Below are positions 52,309-62,700 of a stretch of DNA of 64,000 bases, one piece after another. The notes beneath the pieces were generated by a model, which saw only the letters and a program-made list of their open reading frames with translations, was not told the origin of the DNA and did not search any database. Within the stretch, counting starts at the first letter, position 1. Each line of letters begins with the position of its first letter. Made by a program: the position numbers and the translations under genes. The stretch lies in the NCBI RefSeq assembly GCF_042680125.1, contig NZ_JBHTNY010000005.1, one strand, 5' to 3'. This DNA is from Robinsoniella peoriensis. Lineage in GTDB: Bacteria > Bacillota > Clostridia > Lachnospirales > Lachnospiraceae.

Positions 52309-54564
52309 GTGAAAAATAAAAAAGAAATTACAGGGATTTTGCATCATAAAAGAATTTCAATACAGTTGTTTTGCTCTTATATTATAATTTTAGCAGCTCC
52401 AACTCTTGCAATTATCGTGATTTATTTTATGGCGCAGTCGGCATTGCTGGATGTTCAAAAGGAAAAGGCGAACCGGTTTCTGTCAGAGGCGGTTACCAGC
52501 TTTGACCGGCAGATGGAAGAAATTAAGAACGTGGGAATTTACATCAGTGAGGACACGGAATTATGCAGAATGGCTGATTCAGCTTACAGCAAGGATAAGT
52601 CAAAGGAATTTTATGAAATGTATCTCTTATCCAGGAGGTTTCCGGATTATTCCACTACAAATCAGGTAATAAAGGCAGTCTATCTGCTTTTTCCAGGTAA
52701 AAATTATCTGATTAAAATGCCTACGGTGGCACCGGTAACGAAAAGCGGCTATAACACGGTAAATGGATTTGGAAGTATGGAGTATGAAAATGTAGTAGAC
52801 ACTTTTTGTAAGAAATATATGTCCGGAACAATTGTAGATATACCGACGGAAAAGAAAACTGCCCTATTTATGGCACAGACCGTACCCAACAGCAGCTTTC
52901 AGGATGAAAAAGGAGCTGTTGCGATTGCATTAAATGACAGTGCCATTGAACATCTGATGAGCGGAGCCAGGGTGGATGAAAAAGATGATGCATTTATTAT
53001 GGATGAAAAGGGTAATATTATCAGCTGCTTTATTGGGGATGAAGGACAAAAGGATACTTCTTATCAGACGTTTTCGGAGTACCTTTCTAAAAATGATATG
53101 AAACAATCGGAGATTGTTACAACTTCGGTGAAATCCACTTATACGGAATGGACATTTGCCACAATTACTCCCAGGAAGGTAATGATGCAGAAGATCGGGT
53201 ATATGAAGTATATCATCATTATATTCAGTATCACTTCCATTTTGATCGGCTATGCCATTTGCTTTATTTATTGGTTTAAAAGAAAGGATGCCGTAAAAAA
53301 GTACTGCGACTGCAGTGATACCATTGTAGGTGCGGATGGAAAGAAGCCGCGTAATTTTTGGGAAGGCCTGTATCCGTTCTTAGAGAGTGTGGAAAGTCTG
53401 CAAAGCAGAGTGGTGTATCAGGAACCGATTCTGCGTGCCGCAGTTATCCAGAAGCTGTTGTATGGAAGATACGATTCCCGGGATGACCTGCGTGCCGATC
53501 TGGAATGCAGTAAACTGGAACTGGATGCAGAAAGGTATTTTGTAGCCGTGCTGGAATTTGAAGATCCGCTGAAAGACAACATTTTCTCATCGGTGGAAGA
53601 ATTTCAGGAATACGTCCAGGAACATTTCCGGGAAAATCTGGATCTTCCCCATATGCTTTATGAGGTAAACCAGCTGGTGTATGCAATGATCATTCCAGAA
53701 CTGGAATACTATGCGGAAGATGAATTAAAGCAGAAAATAGAGAGCTTGAATTATAAGTTTTATTACGATAAAAGGCTCTATATTTTTGCAGGACTCAGCG
53801 GTGAGGTTACTGACCTGTTAAAGCTTGGGGAAAAGTATGATGAAGCACTGGATATCTGCAAATACACCAGGTTCTATGGTATCCGTATTCCCCTTTGCAA
53901 AGAGGACCTTCCTTCCAAAATGGAGGTGTCCATGTTCCCCATTGATATGGAGATACATTTGGAAAATGCGATTAAAAAGGGAACAGAAGAAGAACTGGAA
54001 AAAATAATGGCGGATATCAATGATTGCTATTTAAAGAAAACAATGAGTCTCTCTATGACGGAACATTTGCTGGAAATGGTTCGGTGCACGGCGATCAGAA
54101 GTCTGGAAAAAGTACAGAAAGAAGAAGCCGTTGCAGATATAATGGAAGCCATACAGAAGGCTGAGAACCAGGAAAAGCTTTTTCGGGCAATCGGTGAGGC
54201 GAAACAGTATTATCTGCAGTATACCAAAGTGACAGAAGAAGGGTATGCGGTCCAGATGAAGGAATATCTGGCAAGCCGGATTAATTCCGGGTATTCCAAT
54301 CCAAACTTTGCCCTGGTACAGCTGGCAGATGAACTTCACATTACGGAGAACCGACTCTACAAAGATTTTAAAAGTTATTTTGGAATTACATTCAGTGAGT
54401 TTTTGGAGCAGGTGAGAATACGGAATGCATGCCGTCTGTTAAGAGAAGGATGTCCTGTAAAAGAGGTTGCGGAACAGACGGGATATGGCAGTGATTACTC
54501 TTTTCGAAGAGCATTTAAACGGGTAATGGGAACGACACCCAGTAATCTGAAAAAAATAGAATAA
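52309..54564 (+). CDS. Membrane-bound AraC-type regulator with Cache-like sensor
   Basis: A 751-residue regulator: membrane helix (about 17-40), an extracellular sensor (about 40-290), second helix (about 300-320), a helical linker region and a C-terminal AraC domain (LVQLADELHITENRLYKDFKSYFG, then VKEVAEQTGYGSDYSFRRAFK). GTG at 52,309 is chosen for GGGAGG seven bases upstream. Proteins of this build sit next to Lpl-type importers and control them directly, combining sensor and regulator in one chain. It therefore most likely controls the operon starting at 54,927. Confidence 0.88.
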   Translation: MKNKKEITGILHHKRISIQLFCSYIIILAAPTLAIIVIYFMAQSALLDVQKEKANRFLSEAVTSFDRQMEEIKNVGIYISEDTELCRMADSAYSKDKSKEFYEMYLLSRRFPDYSTTNQVIKAVYLLFPGKNYLIKMPTVAPVTKSGYNTVNGFGSMEYENVVDTFCKKYMSGTIVDIPTEKKTALFMAQTVPNSSFQDEKGAVAIALNDSAIEHLMSGARVDEKDDAFIMDEKGNIISCFIGDEGQKDTSYQTFSEYLSKNDMKQSEIVTTSVKSTYTEWTFATITPRKVMMQKIGYMKYIIIIFSITSILIGYAICFIYWFKRKDAVKKYCDCSDTIVGADGKKPRNFWEGLYPFLESVESLQSRVVYQEPILRAAVIQKLLYGRYDSRDDLRADLECSKLELDAERYFVAVLEFEDPLKDNIFSSVEEFQEYVQEHFRENLDLPHMLYEVNQLVYAMIIPELEYYAEDELKQKIESLNYKFYYDKRLYIFAGLSGEVTDLLKLGEKYDEALDICKYTRFYGIRIPLCKEDLPSKMEVSMFPIDMEIHLENAIKKGTEEELEKIMADINDCYLKKTMSLSMTEHLLEMVRCTAIRSLEKVQKEEAVADIMEAIQKAENQEKLFRAIGEAKQYYLQYTKVTEEGYAVQMKEYLASRINSGYSNPNFALVQLADELHITENRLYKDFKSYFGITFSEFLEQVRIRNACRLLREGCPVKEVAEQTGYGSDYSFRRAFKRVMGTTPSNLKKIE

Positions 54565-54573
54565 AGATGAAAG

Positions 54574-54597
54574 AAGTACAGAAGCAGTACTTTTTTA
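54574..54597 (+). terminator. Terminator after the AraC-type regulator
   Basis: AAGTAC / GTACTT stem with a 7-base loop and T6. Confidence 0.65.
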
Positions 54598-54801
54598 TGA
54601 TAAGTGCGGTGAAAATCCTCTAAAATCAAGGTCTGACAAAAATTGTATGTCCAAAAAAAGATTTGTACGTTGCTATTGCGGTGATAAAAATGTATAAAAA
54701 AGAGTGTAAAAACCTAGTGCGTACTGTGAAAAAACACAATGGAAAGTACGGAGTAGACCTGGTAACCGAAAAATTACTTTGTCTATAAAGTACAGATTGA
54801 A

Positions 54802-54829
54802 TTGTGAAAAATCTTTTCAAAAGTATAAT
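54802..54829 (+). promoter_or_regulatory. Promoter of the second uptake operon
   Basis: TTGTGA (54,802-54,807), 16 bases, TATAAT (54,824-54,829). The rest of the 360-base gap before the binding-protein gene holds no gene; an activator site for the AraC-type regulator would be expected upstream of 54,800. Confidence 0.55.
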
Positions 54830-54926
54830 TGCACATTGGGCTTGCTTAAAATTATTTCAAATTTTTATGTTTGTAGTTTTAAGCCTGCTTTGGGACAACA
54901 AGAAAAAAGAAAAGGAGGAAGAATCT

Positions 54927-56630
54927 ATGAGAAAAAGATTCGTAAAGATCACTGCACTTTTATTGTCTCTTACGATGGCAGTCAGTCTGTCAGCATGTGG
55001 AGGAAGTACCGATACGGTAGATGGCAAAGACGCAAAGACAGAGTCAAACGCAGCATCTGATGAAAGTAATTTAAATGAGGTGGGAACTTATCCGATCGTA
55101 AAAGAACCCATTGAAATGTCAGTTTTTACTATGACAATGCCAAATGTTGAGGATTTGGCGACAAATGATTTTACAAAGTATATGGAAGAGAAGACGGGAA
55201 TTAAGCTGACGTTCCAGACTGGTACCAGGGATGACTGGAGAGATAAGCTGAATATGGCACTGCAGTCAGGTGACTATCCGGATGTTATTCTGGGTGTAGA
55301 CCCTAATTTAGCAAAATATGGGGTAAAAGAGGGCGTTATTATTCAATTGGATGATTTGATTGAGAAGAATATGCCAAATTATATGAAAATGATGAGCCAG
55401 TATATGGATCTTACCCGCCAGACGGATGGGCATATTTATTCCATAGCGGAAATTAATGATTGTTACCATTGTATGTATGGAAGAAAAATGTGGGTAAATA
55501 AGAAATACCTGGATGCGATGGGTGTTGAGATTCCTACAACAACAGAAGAATTCATGGAAGTATGTAAAAAATTCAAAGAGTACAAGCCGGATGGTATTGC
55601 AATTGCCGGGGCAAATGCAAAAAATGGCTGGTATGCAAACTTTGAAGAATGGATGATGGGATCATTCATTTTAGACCCGGGAAAACAACAGGCCGTACGG
55701 GATAAGACTGCAGTAACGCCAGAAGGAAAAGTAGTCTGCGTTGCTACAGACGATAAGTACAAAGAAGGCCTTAAATATATGAGCGAGCTTTACAAACAGG
55801 GTTATATCTATGACGGAGATTTTACCCAGACACAGGAACAGGTTAGAACCCTGATGAATCAGGAAGACGAACCGGTATTATTTGTACCAGCAGGTACCCT
55901 TTCCGATGTTATTGACCCAGCGGAAAATAATGAATTTTACCGGGACTATGTTGCAATGTCTCCAGTGAAGGGACCGGACGGAACACAGATTACTCCATTT
56001 TTCAAATATTCAGGAGTAGATGAATTTGGGTTATGTATTACGGACAAATGTAAAGATCCGGCAGCAGCACTTCGCTGGGTGGATACTTTCTTTACGGAAA
56101 CAGGGGACTTAAGTTCACAGTACGGCGCAGAGGAAGGCAAGGACTGGGTACTGAATCCGGAAGGAGAAGTGGGCTTAAACGGAAAACCTGCTTTATATAA
56201 AGTAATCAATGCATATTCTCCGGATACTCAGAATCATGACTGGCAGGATATCGGAATCCGTGTGGCACCGGCTGATTATCGTCTGGGACAGGCTGTAGAT
56301 CCCAATGTTGATATCGGTTCGGCAGAGGGATTAGAAAAAATGCTCTATGAAGCAAGCAAGAACCTTCAGGAACCATATGCGCAAAAAGAAGGGGAACTGG
56401 ATATTATGCCGCAGCTGAAGCTGACGGATCAGGAGGCAACCGATATTCAGACTGTAGGCGTCGAAGTAGAAAAATATATCGCAGAGAACCAGGTAGCATT
56501 TATCACAGGACAAAAGGATCTGGATAAAGACTGGGAGTCCTTTAAACAGGGGCTGGATAATGCCGGACTGCAGACCTTATTAAGTGTTTACCAGACTGCA
56601 TATGAAAGACAGATGGGTAAAGACAAGTAA
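54927..56630 (+). CDS. LplA-type binding lipoprotein of an ABC importer
   Basis: A 567-residue extracellular binding protein. The lipobox LSAC sets the lipidated Cys at 24. The length and pattern (MPNVEDLATNDFTKYMEEKTGIKLTFQTG, SGDYPDVILGV) are those of the LplA group that binds complex oligosaccharides. ATG at 54,927 is the only start giving a signal peptide, with AAAGGAGG before it; the longer frame starts ahead of the promoter. A terminator follows in the gap to the permeases. Confidence 0.92.
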   Translation: MRKRFVKITALLLSLTMAVSLSACGGSTDTVDGKDAKTESNAASDESNLNEVGTYPIVKEPIEMSVFTMTMPNVEDLATNDFTKYMEEKTGIKLTFQTGTRDDWRDKLNMALQSGDYPDVILGVDPNLAKYGVKEGVIIQLDDLIEKNMPNYMKMMSQYMDLTRQTDGHIYSIAEINDCYHCMYGRKMWVNKKYLDAMGVEIPTTTEEFMEVCKKFKEYKPDGIAIAGANAKNGWYANFEEWMMGSFILDPGKQQAVRDKTAVTPEGKVVCVATDDKYKEGLKYMSELYKQGYIYDGDFTQTQEQVRTLMNQEDEPVLFVPAGTLSDVIDPAENNEFYRDYVAMSPVKGPDGTQITPFFKYSGVDEFGLCITDKCKDPAAALRWVDTFFTETGDLSSQYGAEEGKDWVLNPEGEVGLNGKPALYKVINAYSPDTQNHDWQDIGIRVAPADYRLGQAVDPNVDIGSAEGLEKMLYEASKNLQEPYAQKEGELDIMPQLKLTDQEATDIQTVGVEVEKYIAENQVAFITGQKDLDKDWESFKQGLDNAGLQTLLSVYQTAYERQMGKDK

Positions 56631-56642
56631 GAACAGAAAAGG

Positions 56643-56686
56643 AAGAGGCCGTTGCATAAGACAGGTTATGGTGACGGCCTCTTTTT
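56643..56686 (+). terminator. Terminator between binding protein and permease genes
   Basis: AAGAGGCCGT / ACGGCCTCTT, perfect 10-bp stem plus T run, 20 bases before the permease start. Partial termination would give more binding protein than permease. Confidence 0.8.
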
Positions 56687-56705
56687 GGAAGAAGGAGGGA
56701 TTTGC

Positions 56706-57644
56706 TTGAAAGCGATAACAAAAACAGCAAAGATCCGTGTGGATAAAAAAAATAAAATAAAGTCTTCTAATTGGCAGTTCTGGCTGATTATTGCAATACC
56801 TGCAATTTATGCATTTGTTTTTGCATATATTCCTATGGGCGGGATACTGATGGCATTTAAGGACTACAGTATCCGAAAGGGGATTTTTGGCAGTGACTGG
56901 GTGGGGCTTAAATATTTTCAGCAGTTTCTGATGTCACCTTCCAGCTCAAAGGTTATAATTAATACCCTTGTGCTGGGCGTTTATACATTATTGATTAATT
57001 TCCCCCTGCCGATTATACTGGCAATCGGGTTAAATGAAATGCGGAGTGTGCGTTATAAAAAGACAATACAAATGGTTACTTATGCACCATATTTTATTTC
57101 TACCGTAGTGATGGTAGGAATGATGATGCAGATGATGGATCTTCGAACGGGAGTAATCAATATTCTGCTTGGAAAAATTGGGATTGATCCCATTAATTTC
57201 TTTGGGGATGTGAAGCTGTTCCGTGGACTGTATGTGTGGAGCGGGTTATGGCAGACAGCGGGTTATTCTGCAATTATTTACATCGCGGCTCTGGCAGGTG
57301 TAAGCCCTGAATTAAAGGAAGCGGCAAGGATGGATGGTGCGTCCAGGCTGCAGAGAATCTGGCATGTGGATCTTCCGGCAATCCTGCCCACGATTATCAC
57401 AATGCTGATCTTCAACTGCGGAAGTGTCATGAATATCGGGTTTGACAAAGTATTTTTAATGCAGAATTCTCTAAACAGCGGGGTGTCTGAGGTTATCTCC
57501 ACCTTCGTATACAAGGTCGGTATTGTGAACTCCGACTTTGGTTTCTCGACGGCGGCAGGCCTGTTCCAGTCCATTGTCAGCTTTGTGCTGCTGGTGATTG
57601 TAAATAAGGTCTGTAAAAAAGTTACCGAGACAAGTCTGTGGTAA
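56706..57644 (+). CDS. LplB-type ABC permease
   Basis: A 312-residue membrane protein with six helices, the typical PAIYAFVFAYIPMGGILMAFKDY opening and the EAA loop ELKEAARMDGASRLQRIWHVDLPAI. Start is TTG at 56,706, because AAGGAGGG stands directly upstream; the longer frame reads through the terminator. Partner of the next gene. Confidence 0.92.
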   Translation: MKAITKTAKIRVDKKNKIKSSNWQFWLIIAIPAIYAFVFAYIPMGGILMAFKDYSIRKGIFGSDWVGLKYFQQFLMSPSSSKVIINTLVLGVYTLLINFPLPIILAIGLNEMRSVRYKKTIQMVTYAPYFISTVVMVGMMMQMMDLRTGVINILLGKIGIDPINFFGDVKLFRGLYVWSGLWQTAGYSAIIYIAALAGVSPELKEAARMDGASRLQRIWHVDLPAILPTIITMLIFNCGSVMNIGFDKVFLMQNSLNSGVSEVISTFVYKVGIVNSDFGFSTAAGLFQSIVSFVLLVIVNKVCKKVTETSLW

Positions 57645-57656
57645 GGAGGAGAAGAC

Positions 57657-58565
57657 ATGAATAAGAAAGAATGGTCAAGGTTTGTAAACTCCTCATTGGG
57701 AGATAAAATATTTATTATAATGGTATATGTGGTATTGACGGCTGTATTTTTGATCGTTGTACTGCCGCTGGTCTATATTGTAAGCGCATCTTTTTCCGAT
57801 CCCCAGGCAGTTGTCAGTGGAAAAGTATTTCTGTTTCCCGTAAATCCTACCCTGCGGGGCTATGCGGCTGTATTTAAAAACACGAAGATTATGAATGGAT
57901 TTTTTAATTCCATTTTATATACGGCGGTAGGTGTTGTGGTGAATCTTGTAATGACAATGCTCTGTGCGTATCCGCTGTCCAGAAGAGAGTTTGCGGCAAG
58001 AAATAAACTGGCAATGCTGTTTGTATTTACCATGTATTTCAGCGGCGGACTGGTACCAACTTATATGGTAGTTCAGAAACTGGGCTTAATTGACAGCAGG
58101 CTTGCAATGATTATTCCTAGTGCAATGTCTACATACAATATGATCATCTGCCGTACGTATATGGTAAATTCTATCCCGGATGAAATGTATGAAGCGGCAA
58201 GTATTGACGGGTGTACACCATTTAAATACCTTCTGAGAATTGTAACTCCGCTCTGTAAACCGATTCTGGCCGTATTGACCCTGTACTATGGTGTCGCCAA
58301 ATGGAACTCCTATTTTGATGCGATGCTTTATTTAAAGGATCAGAAGCTTCAGCCACTTACCATCATAATGAGGGAAATACTGATACAGAATCAGATTGAC
58401 TATACCATGATCAGTGATGTATCGTCCGTGGCGGCACAAAGGGGATTGACAGACCTGCTTAAATATTCCACAATAGTGGTAGCTTCACTTCCAGTACTTT
58501 TGATCTATCCATTTGTGCAGAAGCATTTTGTAAAAGGTGTTATGATCGGAGCCGTGAAGGGCTGA
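57657..58565 (+). CDS. LplC-type ABC permease
   Basis: A 302-residue membrane protein with six helices and the EAA loop EMYEAASIDGCTPFKYLLRIVTPLC. AAGGAGG precedes the ATG, 12 bases after the LplB-type gene. It ends HFVKGVMIGAVKG, a usual ending of this group. No ATPase gene is present in the operon. Confidence 0.92.
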   Translation: MNKKEWSRFVNSSLGDKIFIIMVYVVLTAVFLIVVLPLVYIVSASFSDPQAVVSGKVFLFPVNPTLRGYAAVFKNTKIMNGFFNSILYTAVGVVVNLVMTMLCAYPLSRREFAARNKLAMLFVFTMYFSGGLVPTYMVVQKLGLIDSRLAMIIPSAMSTYNMIICRTYMVNSIPDEMYEAASIDGCTPFKYLLRIVTPLCKPILAVLTLYYGVAKWNSYFDAMLYLKDQKLQPLTIIMREILIQNQIDYTMISDVSSVAAQRGLTDLLKYSTIVVASLPVLLIYPFVQKHFVKGVMIGAVKG

Positions 58566-58619
58566 TGCCTGTTTGAAAATTCATTCCCGATGGGATGATT
58601 TGGAAAGGAACGATATAGA

Positions 58620-61235
58620 ATGTTTTCAGAAGAATACGAACATAAGATCACAGAGGCTTACAAGAAAAAACTCTCCCTGTTGGGAGAAAAAAGAGAAGAA
58701 ATTGAAAAGAAGGCTGCCGTATATCCGGGCAGCCTGGGGTTTGCGCTGAAATATCTCTATGCCATAATGCCTCTGAGTGATGCGGCAAATTATGATTTTG
58801 AGATTTTTTTAGATTATGCCGAAAATGGAATAGCACTGGAAAATGAGCCTTACTGCAGGAATATGCCTGGGGAAATTTTCTTGAACTATGTACTCTATCA
58901 CCGGATCAGCAGTGAAGAGGTTGTACCCTGCAGAAAATTTTTCCGGGAGGCGGCAAAGGACTGCGTTACCGGAGAAGACAGGATAGCAGATGTGATCCGC
59001 TTAAATTACTGGTGTGCCAAAGAAGCGGCTTATCAGACCACGGATGACCGGACGGCACCGCCCCTTACCGTTTACCGCAGCGGGGCCGGAAGATGCGGGG
59101 AAGAATCGGTATTTGCAGTTTCGGTATTCCGAAGTCTGGGGATTCCTGCCAGACAGGTATTTGTGCCAAGATGGTCCCACTGCGATGATAATCATGCCTG
59201 GGTGGAGGTATGGTGTGACGGAAAGTGGTATTTCCTGGGGGCCTGTGAACCGGAAGAGATCTTGAATAAGGGCTGGTTCACCGGTGCTTCCTCCAGGGCA
59301 ATGCTGGTAGAAGCAAGATGGTTTGATGTGGAGGCACCACAGCATGGAGAAGTCCTTCAAAATGGCAGCGCAGTATCGGTAAATCTGACCCGTCAGTATG
59401 CAAGAACCCGGAAAATCAAAGTGAGGGTGCTGGATCAGAATAACCTGCCCTGTGAAGGAGCAAAAGTAGATTTCCAAATATTAAATTATGCCCAGCTGGA
59501 TACGGCGGCATCTGTACGGACGAACCAGAACGGGGAAGCAGAGCTTTTGACCGGGATGGGAAGCCTGTATTTGTTTGCAGCAAAAGACGGAAGCTGCGCA
59601 GAAAGATGTATCGATACACGGGAAGAGAATGAAACGGTTCTGCAGCTGTCCGGTGAAGCCTGGCAGCCAGATGTCTGGGAGGATCTGGAATTCTATCCTC
59701 CGGCAGCAGCTCCGGTAAATCCGGTAGCGTTAACCGAAGAACAGAAAGAGCTGGGACGAAAGAAAAGTAAAGCTGCGGCAAAGGCACTGCGCAGAAAGAT
59801 CGAAGGATTTGATCAGGAAGTTGTTTTCGCAGGGATTACAGGGAGTGCTCCGCAAGGGAAAGCAGATGATGCAGGATATGCACTTCCAATACAGCAATCC
59901 GTAGATGATGACAGACTTCAGCCGATTTTAAAAGCAGCCAGGGGAAACCGCGATGAGGTGATCCGATTCCTGAAATGGAATTTATGGCAGCAGGAGAGCG
60001 GCCAGATGGAAAACCAGTGGGAGGATAAACTTTTATTGCTGGAAAGCCTGAGGGAGAAGGATTATCAGGATCTGAAAGCAGATATCCTGGCAGAGCATTG
60101 CAGGGAAGCGAAACCCTATGCAGATAGGTTTCCAAAGGAAATATATGTGCCGTACCTACTTTGTCCCAGAATATCCAGAGAGCCGCTGAGCTGCTGGCGT
60201 ACCTGGCTATGCGCATATTTCAGTCCGGAGCAAAAGAAGGATTTTATTAATAATCCGCTTCTGCTATGGAACTTTATTGCAGATCATGTAAAGGAAAATC
60301 CGGAGGCTGAGCAGGAGAACCTGATCACCTTTCCCTGTGCCTGCTTAAAAGTAAAATCCGGCAGTTTTCTATCCAAAAAGATTCTGTTTGTGGCTGTCTG
60401 CCGGTCAATAGGGATACCGGCAAGGCTTACGGAAGCAGAAGGGGCAATGGAATATTATGACGGGGAGCATTTTGCTGCTGTTTTGGAAAAAACGAAACCC
60501 GATGCCGCCGTTACGGTTATGGGGGACGGGTCGGAAACGGAATGGATTTATTCCGGAAACTGGAGTCTGGGCAAACTGGAAAAAGAAGGCTGGAATTCCC
60601 TTGTTCTGGAGGGGCAGCGCTGTGGTAAACAGGGTCTTAGGCTGCCAGCAGCAGCAGGGGAATACCGTTTGATTACCGTCAACCGTCTGCCAAATGGTAC
60701 GCAATTTGCCAGAAAATATTATTTCTCTTTGGCAAAGGGACAGGAGAAGCATATTACCCTATCCCAAAAAGAAGCAAAAATTTCTGACATGTTAGAAGAA
60801 ATAACGGTTGATAATTTTAAGCTTTTGGATGAAAATAAGAAGGAGATCATGGCATCTTCTCTGGATGCATCCCACATGCTTTTCCTTTTTTGGCTGGAAG
60901 AAAATAAAGAGCCTTCCGACCACATTTTAAATGAATTGTATGACAACAGGGAAGCATTTTTGAAATCCGGGGCAAAGATGTGCTTTATCTTCCGGCAAAA
61001 ACCGGACAGATCGGATGAGGCGCTTCATAAAGTGCTGGATGCGTTCATGGATATACAGATATTGTATGATGATTTCGGGGAAAATGTACAGACTCTTGCC
61101 AGGAGCGTGTATGTCGATCCTGATCAGCTGCCCCTGGTGGTGGCGTTAAAAGAAGATCTCTGTGCGGTATACGCAGTCAGCGGATATAACGTTGGAACCG
61201 GTCAGATGCTGCTAAGGATTCTTGAGAATGTGTAA
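58620..61235 (+). CDS. Large cytoplasmic transglutaminase-like protein with thioredoxin-like C-terminus
   Basis: An 871-residue protein without signal peptide or membrane helix. A transglutaminase/protease-like core at about 130-230 has Cys159 in SGAGRCGEES and His192 in CDDNHAWVEVW; the third residue, usually Asp, is not obvious (FLGACEPE). A beta-rich segment follows (about 255-345), then a second, weaker transglutaminase-like part (about 430-640, SFLSKKILFVAVCRSIGIPARL) and a thioredoxin-fold C-terminus (about 740-871) without CxxC. It sits between importer and fucosidase genes, so a hydrolase or amidase acting on imported glycopeptides is likely, though unproven. Confidence 0.72.
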   Translation: MFSEEYEHKITEAYKKKLSLLGEKREEIEKKAAVYPGSLGFALKYLYAIMPLSDAANYDFEIFLDYAENGIALENEPYCRNMPGEIFLNYVLYHRISSEEVVPCRKFFREAAKDCVTGEDRIADVIRLNYWCAKEAAYQTTDDRTAPPLTVYRSGAGRCGEESVFAVSVFRSLGIPARQVFVPRWSHCDDNHAWVEVWCDGKWYFLGACEPEEILNKGWFTGASSRAMLVEARWFDVEAPQHGEVLQNGSAVSVNLTRQYARTRKIKVRVLDQNNLPCEGAKVDFQILNYAQLDTAASVRTNQNGEAELLTGMGSLYLFAAKDGSCAERCIDTREENETVLQLSGEAWQPDVWEDLEFYPPAAAPVNPVALTEEQKELGRKKSKAAAKALRRKIEGFDQEVVFAGITGSAPQGKADDAGYALPIQQSVDDDRLQPILKAARGNRDEVIRFLKWNLWQQESGQMENQWEDKLLLLESLREKDYQDLKADILAEHCREAKPYADRFPKEIYVPYLLCPRISREPLSCWRTWLCAYFSPEQKKDFINNPLLLWNFIADHVKENPEAEQENLITFPCACLKVKSGSFLSKKILFVAVCRSIGIPARLTEAEGAMEYYDGEHFAAVLEKTKPDAAVTVMGDGSETEWIYSGNWSLGKLEKEGWNSLVLEGQRCGKQGLRLPAAAGEYRLITVNRLPNGTQFARKYYFSLAKGQEKHITLSQKEAKISDMLEEITVDNFKLLDENKKEIMASSLDASHMLFLFWLEENKEPSDHILNELYDNREAFLKSGAKMCFIFRQKPDRSDEALHKVLDAFMDIQILYDDFGENVQTLARSVYVDPDQLPLVVALKEDLCAVYAVSGYNVGTGQMLLRILENV

Positions 61236-61266
61236 GTAATTTAGAAAATGAACAGGAGGATATGCA

Positions 61267-62592
61267 ATGAGTGAAAAAATGGGAAACCAGGTAGTAGAAG
61301 CGAGAACTGAGAGAACGAAATGGTATTGTGACGCAAGATTTGGAATGTTTATTCATTGGGGACTCTATTCAATTCCTGCAAGGGGAGAATGGGTGCGCAG
61401 TACCGAACGGATGCCAAAGGAAGAATATGATCAGTTTTTTGATGAATTTACCACAGAAAATTATGACCCGAAAGAATGGGCGAGACTGGCGAAAAAAGCA
61501 GGCATGAAATATGCGGTATTAACGGCAAAGCATCATGACGGATTTTGCCTTTATGACACGGCACTGACAGATTTTAAGTCCACCAATGCTCCTTGCAAAA
61601 GAGACCTTGTACGGGAATTTCTGGATGCATTCCGTGCCGAGGGAATTCGTGTGGGACTGTATTTTTCTATTATTGACTGGCGCCATCCCGATTTCCCGCA
61701 TTATGGGGACAAGTTTCATCCAATGAGAGATAATGAAGACTTTAAAGGGAAAGAACATGACTTTGACCGGTATCTCACTTATATGCACGGACAGGTAAAA
61801 GAGCTGCTGACAAATTACGGGCATTTAGACCTGATGTGGTTTGATTTTTCTTATGGTCCGATGAATTGTGAAAAGTGGAAAGCATCGGAACTGATTGAAA
61901 TGGTAAGAAGCATCCAGCCTCATATCGTAATTGATAACCGCCTGGAAGGAAGTGCGGAAAATGCCGGGTCTATCCGTACCCTAAATCCTACCGCATATTC
62001 CGGGGATTTTGCGTCACCGGAACAGATGGTTCCGCCGGAAGGAATCCGTGATGAAGCCGGAAACCCTATACCGTGGGAGGCATGCATTACCCTGAATAAT
62101 AACTGGGGGTATGCGGCTCATGATTACCATTATAAATCAGCTAAAATGGTAATTCATATGCTGGTAGAATGTGTCAGCAAAAACGGCAACCTGATCTTAA
62201 ATGTAGGTCCCAATGCAAAGGGAGAGATCCCGGTAGAGTCGGTAGAAATTCTGGAAGAAGTGGGAACGTGGATGAAGCAGAACGGCAGAAGTATCTACGG
62301 CTGCGGACTGTCAGAATTTCCAAAGCCTGAGTGGGGAAGATTTACCCAGAACGGTAAAAAGCTGTACGCCCATGTTATGGAAGAACAGGCGGGAGCAATC
62401 TGTCTGGAAAAGATGGCGGGAATGGTTGACCATATGCGTTTATTAAAGGATGGGTCGGAAGTGAAGGAAACGTTTTTCTGGAACTTAAAGGAATATGCGG
62501 AAAATGCATTTTTCTTCTTTGATACCCATAGCAGTGACTGCTATCCGCTGCCGGATGAACACGATACGGTGGTAGAGATAACGTTAAAATAG
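61267..62592 (+). CDS. GH29 alpha-L-fucosidase, cytoplasmic
   Basis: A 441-residue glycosidase without signal peptide. The opening WYCDARFGMFIHWGLYSIPARGEWV, the AVLTAKHHDGFCLYDT segment and the nucleophile Asp193 in DLMWFDFSYG are those of GH29 fucosidases. It would release fucose from imported oligosaccharides or glycopeptides. AGGAGG precedes the ATG, 31 bases after the transglutaminase-like gene. Confidence 0.93.
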   Translation: MSEKMGNQVVEARTERTKWYCDARFGMFIHWGLYSIPARGEWVRSTERMPKEEYDQFFDEFTTENYDPKEWARLAKKAGMKYAVLTAKHHDGFCLYDTALTDFKSTNAPCKRDLVREFLDAFRAEGIRVGLYFSIIDWRHPDFPHYGDKFHPMRDNEDFKGKEHDFDRYLTYMHGQVKELLTNYGHLDLMWFDFSYGPMNCEKWKASELIEMVRSIQPHIVIDNRLEGSAENAGSIRTLNPTAYSGDFASPEQMVPPEGIRDEAGNPIPWEACITLNNNWGYAAHDYHYKSAKMVIHMLVECVSKNGNLILNVGPNAKGEIPVESVEILEEVGTWMKQNGRSIYGCGLSEFPKPEWGRFTQNGKKLYAHVMEEQAGAICLEKMAGMVDHMRLLKDGSEVKETFFWNLKEYAENAFFFFDTHSSDCYPLPDEHDTVVEITLK

Positions 62593-62597
62593 AAAAG

Positions 62598-62623
62598 TGG
62601 GATGGCTGCAGTATCCATCCCAC
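62598..62623 (+). terminator. Hairpin after the fucosidase gene
   Basis: GTGGGATGG / CCATCCCAC with an 8-base loop, but no T run, so a processing or stabilising hairpin is as likely as a terminator. Confidence 0.5.
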
Positions 62624-62700
62624 AAACTGGTACATACAGCTGTCAGAAAGCAATTTCAAACACTGTAACTAATAATGGGAGGATCTGAAAGGAGTGTATT